In this document: in pieces, positions 57,936-64,000 of the stretch | How positions within the stretch are numbered: the first letter of the stretch is position 1 | How the letters are laid out: the number at the start of each line of letters is the position of its first letter | Source: Hyperoodon ampullatus | Lineage: Eukaryota; Chordata; Mammalia; Artiodactyla; Ziphiidae | DNA: 64,000 bases | Reading direction: 5' to 3' | Assembly (NCBI GenBank): GCA_949752795.1 | Contig: OX457056.1 | Span: forward strand, 90,046,942-90,110,941 | Translations under genes and position numbers: made by a program | The notes under the pieces: generated by a model | What the model was told of the DNA's origin: nothing | Seen by the model: only the letters and a program-made list of their open reading frames with translations | Database searches by the model: none

Positions 57936-58547
57936 TCCATTTGGAGTCACCTTAAGCTAATGCAAAGGGGGTTATGATGTTAAAAACAGTTCTTAAAGAA
58001 GTTAATTCCTAATGGCCCATGAAAGGAAGAGGCTAAAAAGCATATAATGATATATCACATAGTCTGTATTTAAATTAATAGATAATATACCATGTATTCT
58101 GATCACATTATCATTCATTTTACATTGCATTATTTTCTTTAGGGGTCATCAGCTTTGGGGTTTATACACTTGATTATAAACCATATTTGGCGAGATGACC
58201 AAAAGACTCATTTACCCCACCGAGGCAAAGGAAACATAACACCGAGAGAGCATTTGAAAAATACATGATAATGAGGAAAATAATATTTTGGTTGGCTATA
58301 CTATGTTCATGGCAGTGTGAGTTGCACAAAAGAGATTTCCTAATAGCAAATTCCCTTGGGAAAAGAGAAAATGATAAAATAATAGTCTGAAACCTTAAAA
58401 TATGGCTCAAAATAATTGGTATGGACAAAAATAATAATGTCTTATATTTATAAAATGGTTTTCTAAAGTTTTCCAAACCACTCTTATTAGAATTATAATC
58501 TCTCATTATAAATGAAGAAACTAAGGCTCTCATAGGTATGTAGGTAG

Positions 58548-58585
58548 ATGGAAAGATGATGGATGGATGGATGGACGGGATGGGT
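58548..58585. repeat. (GGAT)n microsatellite
   Basis: About eight imperfect tetranucleotide units. Confidence 0.85.
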
Positions 58586-58629
58586 AGACAAATAGTTAGC
58601 CAGGGAGACAGACAAAAAGTGATTTGCAG

Positions 58630-58954
58630 GGACTTCCCTGGTGGCGCAGTGGTTAAGAATCCACCTGCCAATGCAGGGGACACAGGTTCAATCCCTGGTC
58701 CAGGAAGATCTCACATGCCACACAGCAACTAAGCCCGTGCACCACAACTACTGAGCCTGTGCTCTAGAGCCCAAGAGCCACAACTATTGAGCCCATGCGC
58801 TGCAACTACTGAAGCCCGTGTGCCTAGAGCCCGGGCTCTGCAACAAGAGAAGCCACCACAATAAGCTCGCGCACCACAGTGAAGAGTAGCCCCCGCTCGC
58901 AGCCACTAGAGAAAGCCTGTGCAGCCAAAGATAAATTAATTAATTAATTTTTTT
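58630..58954 (+). mobile_element. CHR-1-type SINE, long form
   Basis: Head GGACTTCCCTGGTGGCGCAG, internal ACTACTGAGCC-type repeats, and a tail with TTAA units. Exact 16-bp duplications aaaaagtgatttgcag lie at 58614-58629 and 58955-58970. Confidence 0.95.
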
Positions 58955-59214
58955 AAAAAGTGATTTGCAGACGGACACTCAGTCAGTAATAGAAGCGGGA
59001 CTGATACATGTGTCCTCCACCTCTTAGGACAACATTCTTCCCACTATACCGCAGCTGTCAACAGCAGGACAAATGCCAAAGGAATTCAAAAGAGCAAGAA
59101 TTCAATGTAGAGTGAACGATCAGAGAAGATTTAATGAAGAGGAAGAACTTGATTTGCTGGTTGAAAGATATCTAAGGTCTGGACTGGCAGAAGGGTTAAA
59201 AACTGAGAGGGAAG

Positions 59215-59455
59215 CATTGACATATATACACTACCAAATGTAAAATAGATAGCTAGTGGGAAGCAGCCACATAGCGCAGGGAGATCAGGTCGGTGCTTTG
59301 TGTCCACCTAGAGGGGTGGGATAGGGAGCGTGGGAGGGAGACACAAGAGGGAGGGGATATAGGGACATATGTATACATATAGATGATTCACTTTGTTATA
59401 CAGCAGAAACTAACAACATTGTAAAGCAATTATACTCCAATAAAGATGTTAAAAA
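59215..59455 (+). mobile_element. 5'-truncated L1, 3' UTR only
   Basis: The L1 3' UTR from GCATTGACATATATACACTA to CCAATAAAGATGTTAAAAAA, including the G-rich block. Target duplication not clear. Confidence 0.88.
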
Positions 59456-59460
59456 AAAAA

Positions 59461-61260
59461 CAGGGTACTTAACGAGTGGTAGGGAAAAATTACTACAAAG
59501 ACAGAATCATAATTGCATGTAACACAGAATGACCAAAAAACTTGAATCTGGGCAGAAATGTTCAACAAACTTAGCTGAGAATTTGCTAACAGCCAACAAA
59601 TATAAAAGGGAATTACTCTTTAAGACTCTTGATCTCAGGCCTTTTATATTCAAGTAACTGTGTAAATTTCCTATCATTCCTACTGTCTCAATCTGTGTGT
59701 CAAATATTCTTTTTTCCCAGAATGTTCCATTGTCTTTGAAACATGTAACTCTAGTTTTGTATTTGTGCACATTCTCACCAGGGGCAAATGAGTTTTCATA
59801 AGTCAGCTACATGCTGGGAACCAGGCAGAGTCATTTCTCTGAGGGGAAAGGGAAGGGCACTTTTGGAAATGGACTCATTTATTGTTGCTGCTCCCTCTAA
59901 TTTGGTTTTCATAGGGTAAAAAAAAGGGTGGAATGTTTGTTTTTCTTCCCTGAGAATTTACTACTGAGTCTAATAGAAATTAGAAGTCAGGGTTGCTATA
60001 TAAGAATGTATAAAAAATACAATAGATGTAATTAACCATAGCGTTCCTATAGACATCATAATGTGTCTTTTAAATAATAGTTACTTTAAATTGGGGAACT
60101 TGGGGAGGAGAAGTTAGAAACAGATCTGAAGAGCAAAACTGCTTCCTGATTCAATGGATTTCTGGTGAAGCAGAAATATTTATTCTAATTAGCTCCTAAA
60201 TTCTAAAACAGCACTACTAATAAGGCACGATTTAATAACAAATTTTCAGAGTATGCACTGATTACAAGATAGGCCCCAATTTCAGAAAAAAAAATTAAAT
60301 ATGAAAAATAAAATGCTGCTTGCATTTGAGAAGATGAGTTATTGATTTTTTGTTTTGTTTTCTTAATCTGACTCAGTAGTTTCTAGATCAAACTGGGGCT
60401 TTCTCTACTCATATCACATTGCTAATACTTCTAGATGCAGTAATTAGGAAGGAAAGATGGGTCTGTTTTAAGAGCTTTCCTTATGTTCATTTGGAAATTA
60501 TGATAAATTCTGTGTTGTCTACTTCTTGAATTAGGTAATGTGGAGTTAGAAATTAGTTTATTATATGCTTTTTTTTAATGTAAAATTAACTTAAGAAACT
60601 TCTGACTTACACAGAATTTATTTCAACAATGGGTTCTTTTAAAAATCCATTAAAATCAAATAAAAATCATTTTTAAATAAAAGCAAAATAGTATCTAAAC
60701 CATAATGATTATAACAGATAATAGTGTTATTAGACAGGAAAAGTCTTCTTAAATTAAAAATAATAAAATATCAACTTTCTACAGTACTTTGCTATCTTTT
60801 GTCTAATAACTTAATAGGAAAACTTGGTAACCTTTCTGACTTCCTATGTATGATTTCACACTTAATTGAAGGACTACTGGTAAAGATTCCACTGTAACAG
60901 GAGGCAATATTTTAACAGAGTATGGTTGGTTTGCCCTAACTTAGCTAAACTGACTTATTTTAACTCATGAATTTGCTTCACAGGATTTCCTTGTGAAGGC
61001 TTCTACATTTGTCTTACTTCCACATCCTGAGAATTTGATGGGGTTGTAAAGGAGAGTTCTCTGTACACAGCCCTTTTCAGTGGTTTGGGAAGAAAGTCAT
61101 GGCAGGGTTGGCCCTTTTCACACGTCTTCCTTTTCATTTCTGCCATCCAGTCTGTCAAATTTTGTTGCTGTTTTCCCACATGATATCTTTTATTCCCACC
61201 TCTACAATTTAAATCCCAGCCTTTTATGGTTATATCTCCCACTTTTATCTGAATATTTCT
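59461..61260. other. Intronic sequence without recognised features
   Basis: AT-rich single-copy-looking sequence; no exon, SINE or LINE recognised. Confidence 0.5.
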
Positions 61261-61264
61261 GTCC

Positions 61265-62045
61265 TCAATATTTACTGAAAAACTGTAACACTCCTGGCAT
61301 TGTTCTTGGCCCTTTCACATACTTTGGCTCATTTGCCCTCCTCACAAGTTACTCTGTTTCACAGCTGAGGAAACAAGGTTAAGTAATTTCCCACAAGATT
61401 CACAGAGCTAAACCTAAATATCCATCAACAGAGGCATGGATAAAGAAGATGTAGTATATATACAATGGAAAATTACTCAGCCATAAAAAAGAATGAAATA
61501 ATGCCATTTGCAGCAACATGGATGGACATAGAGATTATCATGATAAGTGAAGTAAGCAAGACAGAGGAAAATAAATATATGATATCACTTACATGTGGAA
61601 TCTAAAAAAAATTGATACAAATGAACTTATTTACAGAACAGAAATAGACTCACAGACACAGAAAAAAAAGACTTATGGTTACCAAAGAGGAAAAGGTGGG
61701 GAGGGACAAATTAGGAATTTGGGATTAACATATATACACTATTATACATAAAACAGATAAACAATAAGGACCTACTGTATGGCACATGGAACTATATTCA
61801 ATATCTTGTAATAATCTGTAATGGAAAAGAATCTGAAAAAATATATATATAAAATACACACACACATATATAACTGAATCACTTTGTTGTACATCTGAAA
61901 GTAACACAACACTGTAAATCAACTATACTTCAATAAAAAAAATTTTATGTTAAAGATTCACACAGCTAATAATGTCAAAGCTGAAATTCAACTCAAGTCA
62001 TCCTAACCCAAATCCAAGTCTCTTTCCATCAACAGCTGTGCCCAT
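61265..62045 (-). repeat. MIR SINE, antisense, split by an L1
   Basis: 61265-61410 ('CTCCTGGCATTGTTCTTGGC', 'CAGCTGAGGAAACAAGG') continues at 61953-62045 ('CACACAGCTAATAATGTC', 'TGAAATTCAACTCAAGTC') as one MIR interrupted by the L1 at 61411-61952. Confidence 0.75.
61411..61952 (+). mobile_element. 5'-truncated older L1 with 3' UTR
   Basis: Begins in the ORF2 end ('AATATCCATCAACAGAGGCA', 'GCCATTTGCAGCAACATGG') and runs to 'CAACTATACTTCAATAAAAA'. Duplications aagattcacagagcta (61395-61410) and aagattcacacagcta (61953-61968) match 15/16. It is a different, older subfamily from the 16-kb element. Confidence 0.9.
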
Positions 62046-62086
62046 AATCCAAACATTATAGTTGAAGACACCGTCTCCCCTGAATT

Positions 62087-62551
62087 TTTCTTTTTTTGTT
62101 GTTAAAGTTATTTTGACACAGTACTGCTCATTTTATTTTTACTTATTTATTTTTAAATGTATTTATTTATTTATTTTGGCTGCGTTGGGTCTTCACTGCT
62201 GTGCGTGGGCTTTCTCTAGTTGCAGTGAGCGGGGGCTACTCTTCGTTGCAGTGCACGGGCTTCTCATTGCCGTGGCTTCATTGAGGAGCATGGGCTCTAG
62301 GCACGCAGGCTTCAGTAGTTGTGGCACACGGGCTCACTAGTTGTAGTTCACGGGCTCTAGAGCGCAGGCTCAGTAGTTGTGGCACATGGGCTCAGTAGTT
62401 GCGGTTCGCGGGCTCTAGAGTGCAGGCTCAGTAGTTGTGGCTCACGGGCTTAGTTGCTCCGCGGCATGTGGGATCTTCCTGGACCAGGGCTCGAACCCGT
62501 GTCTCCTGCATTGGCAGCTGATTCTTAACCACTGTGCCACCAGGGAAGCCC
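62087..62551 (-). mobile_element. CHR-1-type SINE, long form, expanded and with extra tail
   Basis: A reverse CHR body of about 400 bases with a triplicated internal segment (62286-62452), preceded by a T/ATTT-rich tail and about 60 bases of non-SINE sequence (around 62095-62150). Flanks ctcccctgaatt (62075-62086) and ctcccctgaact (62552-62563) match 11/12. Confidence 0.88.
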
Positions 62552-62619
62552 CTCCCCTGAACTTCTACCACCCTCAGTGGGGCCCCATGAGATCCATGGA
62601 GGCAGGTGGGGTCTTTTTT

Positions 62620-62770
62620 ACTACTCATTCAACAAATACTTATTGACCTCCTACTCTGTGTCAGGCACTGCTCTAGGTGCAGAGCAAATGACATGATGCA
62701 AAACAAAGTCCCTGCCCTTATGGAGCTTACAGTCTAGTCAGGGGAGACAAAAAACAAACACAAATAAATA
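62620..62770 (-). repeat. L2 LINE 3' end, antisense
   Basis: 'CATTCAACAAATACTTATTG', 'CTCTGTGTCAGGCACTGCTC', 'TCCCTGCCCTTATGGAGC' and 'TTACAGTCTAGTCAGGGGAG' are the L2 3' terminus in reverse. Confidence 0.85.
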
Positions 62771-64000
62771 TTGTCTGGCACTGATATACATAGCCATAGT
62801 CCTAATGCTCAGCAAGAAACAAAGAAGCAGATGTGCCTCTTTAAGGAGAGACTAATAGCACAATAAATATATTCTTACTAGGACAGGACAAAGGACTGTT
62901 AGTTTTGAAAGTGAACTCCTTCTTTAAGAAATGTACCAGAATTAAATATTCAAGCAGCACAAATATGTATTATACAATTCAGATGCCAGTCTTTTGATTT
63001 CCAATAATTCATATTCATGCTCAAGCATTTTGCTTGTTGCATCCTGTCTTCATTGTTCCTATTATAATATTTAAGTTGTCATCATTTCATATTAACTACA
63101 GATTCACAGCCATCAAATAAAAACATCAAAGGGAAGCAAATGCCTTCCCTCCACTAGATTAATCATAGCAGCTCAATTGCCCTGCAGGGGTAAGAAGCCA
63201 CAGCAAAGGCCTGCTTCAGAGAACCAGCCTTCTCGGGGGACAGCAAAAGTTCCCATAAGCATCCCATTCAAAGTGCTCCTGGGCCTCACTATAACATTAT
63301 CCTAATTTGTTTTCATTATAACAATAGGACTACCTGTTAAGATCTTGTTTATTTATGTGTTTATTCTCAGTATCCTTCCACATCCAAGTAGACACTTTGT
63401 CTTGTGACTAGAAACCACTGGATACCAAAGAGTATACACCCAATAGTTATTCACTGAATGAATGAGATTAAATGGAACAATGTCTTCACTACAAGATTTC
63501 TTATTGAACAAGATGGAAGTAGACATGAAAAAAGCCAGTATATATGAGACCCTAGGGCACTAATGTTGATGGCTAATATTGCTACAAATGTTTTTAACAA
63601 TCTCTTCCCTAGAACTTACCATGGCATAGGGAACCATCCCATACTGTTCCCTCCACCAGATTGATCCCTATCTTGGACTCCACTCTGGACTGTAGTGCAG
63701 TAGTTGAAAGTAAAAGAGCAGGAATTACCCTTCGATCCTGTAAAAGGCAAATGTCCCATTATCCTTAGGCATACTCAGTTCTTCTAGCATGAGACCTCAC
63801 CATAGTAGAGAAAAAAAGGAAGTTGTGCTTACAAGCTGTAAAGGCTGGAGAAAGATGAATAGATGAGTACCTTTATGCCAGAGCTGCAAAGAGCTCTCAG
63901 GAAAGTGTGGGTAAAAATGATGGCTATAGCTGCCAAGATTAGGTTCAAACACTGTAAACTATCAGAGTTAAGTAAAAGCCAGCTACTCCAAGACTGAGAA

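Larger units (their letters stand above)
58435..59060 (-). repeat. MIR SINE, antisense, split by a SINE
   Basis: 58435-58545 ('CTCATTATAAATGAAGAAAC', 'TAAGGCTCTCATAGG') and 58971-59060 ('ACTCAGTCAGTAATAGAAGC', 'TCCACCTCTTAGGACAAC') are two halves of one diverged MIR. A GATG-type microsatellite and a CHR SINE lie between them. Confidence 0.5.
56338..64000 (-). other. CORIN: CORIN intron upstream of Frizzled-1 (partial)
   Basis: The exon at 56130-56337 starts in phase 1, so this is the 3' part of a phase-1 intron whose upstream exon (stem and transmembrane region) was not seen and should lie to the right of the window. Apart from listed repeats, no feature is recognised in about 56735-57710, 57940-58430, 59461-61260 (AT-rich) and 62780-64000, except the weak splice-site pair near 63620-63737 described under findings. 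Confidence 0.75.

Noticed and set aside
59215..59455. Possible target duplication of the L1 3' UTR fragment
   Set aside because: aaaaactgag before and aaaaacaggg after match too poorly beyond the A-run to be claimed.
1..64000. CRISPR arrays, operons, attachment sites or phage modules
   Set aside because: None seen; the window is vertebrate nuclear DNA.

Overview
This window is a piece of a mammalian nuclear genome, almost certainly from a cetacean. The strongest lineage signal is the set of tRNA-Glu-derived CHR-type SINEs. These carry an 'ACTTCCCTGGTGGCGCAGTGG'-like head, occur as short and long forms, and at least nine copies lie here, many with crisp target-site duplications. Cetartiodactyl-type L1 elements occur alongside the older mammalian repeats MIR, L2, MLT1, MER20 and L1M. 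There are no prokaryotic or viral operons. Nearly all longer open frames are fragments of L1, SINE or LTR sequence.

The only protein-coding gene I can support runs on the minus strand. Two exons, at 56130-56337 and 33457-33638, join in phase and together encode one complete Frizzled-type cysteine-rich domain with all ten cysteines. The residues match, from memory, the first Frizzled domain of corin (CORIN), the membrane serine protease that processes pro-atrial natriuretic peptide. Everything else is therefore CORIN intron: at least 33.4 kb downstream of the second exon (1-33456), a 22.5 kb intron between the exons (33639-56129), and at least 7.6 kb upstream (56338-64000). The transmembrane-segment exon and the LDL-receptor-repeat and protease exons were not found and should lie outside the window, to the right and left respectively.

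Repeat layout. 1-16 kb: MIR/L2 fossils, a hAT-type transposon, four CHR SINEs, an MLT1 inserted in a MIR, a probable solo LTR, and an old L1M carrying a small unidentified GC-rich insert. 16.0-23.4 kb: a full-length but frameshifted L1 with a target-site duplication. 23.4-33.4 kb: L2 and MIR fossils, a poly(A)-only insertion, MER20, and a second old L1. 33.6-43.5 kb: MIR, L2, MLT1 and LTR fossils plus 5'-truncated L1 tails. 43.5-47.6 kb: a three-level nest, with a CHR SINE inside a 5'-inverted L1 inside an older L1. 47.6-56 kb: quieter intron with L2, MIR, a U6 pseudogene, MLT1 in MIR, and a second 5'-inverted L1. 56-64 kb: the upstream exon, a perfect 34-bp palindrome, a CHR-1 SINE in MIR, an L1 in MIR, and an expanded long CHR.

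I did not find a new enzymatic or defence system. The points of interest are the CORIN exons and several unusually readable retrotransposition events. Repeat family names come from memory of consensus sequences; boundaries without a stated target-site duplication are approximate to about 10-30 bases.
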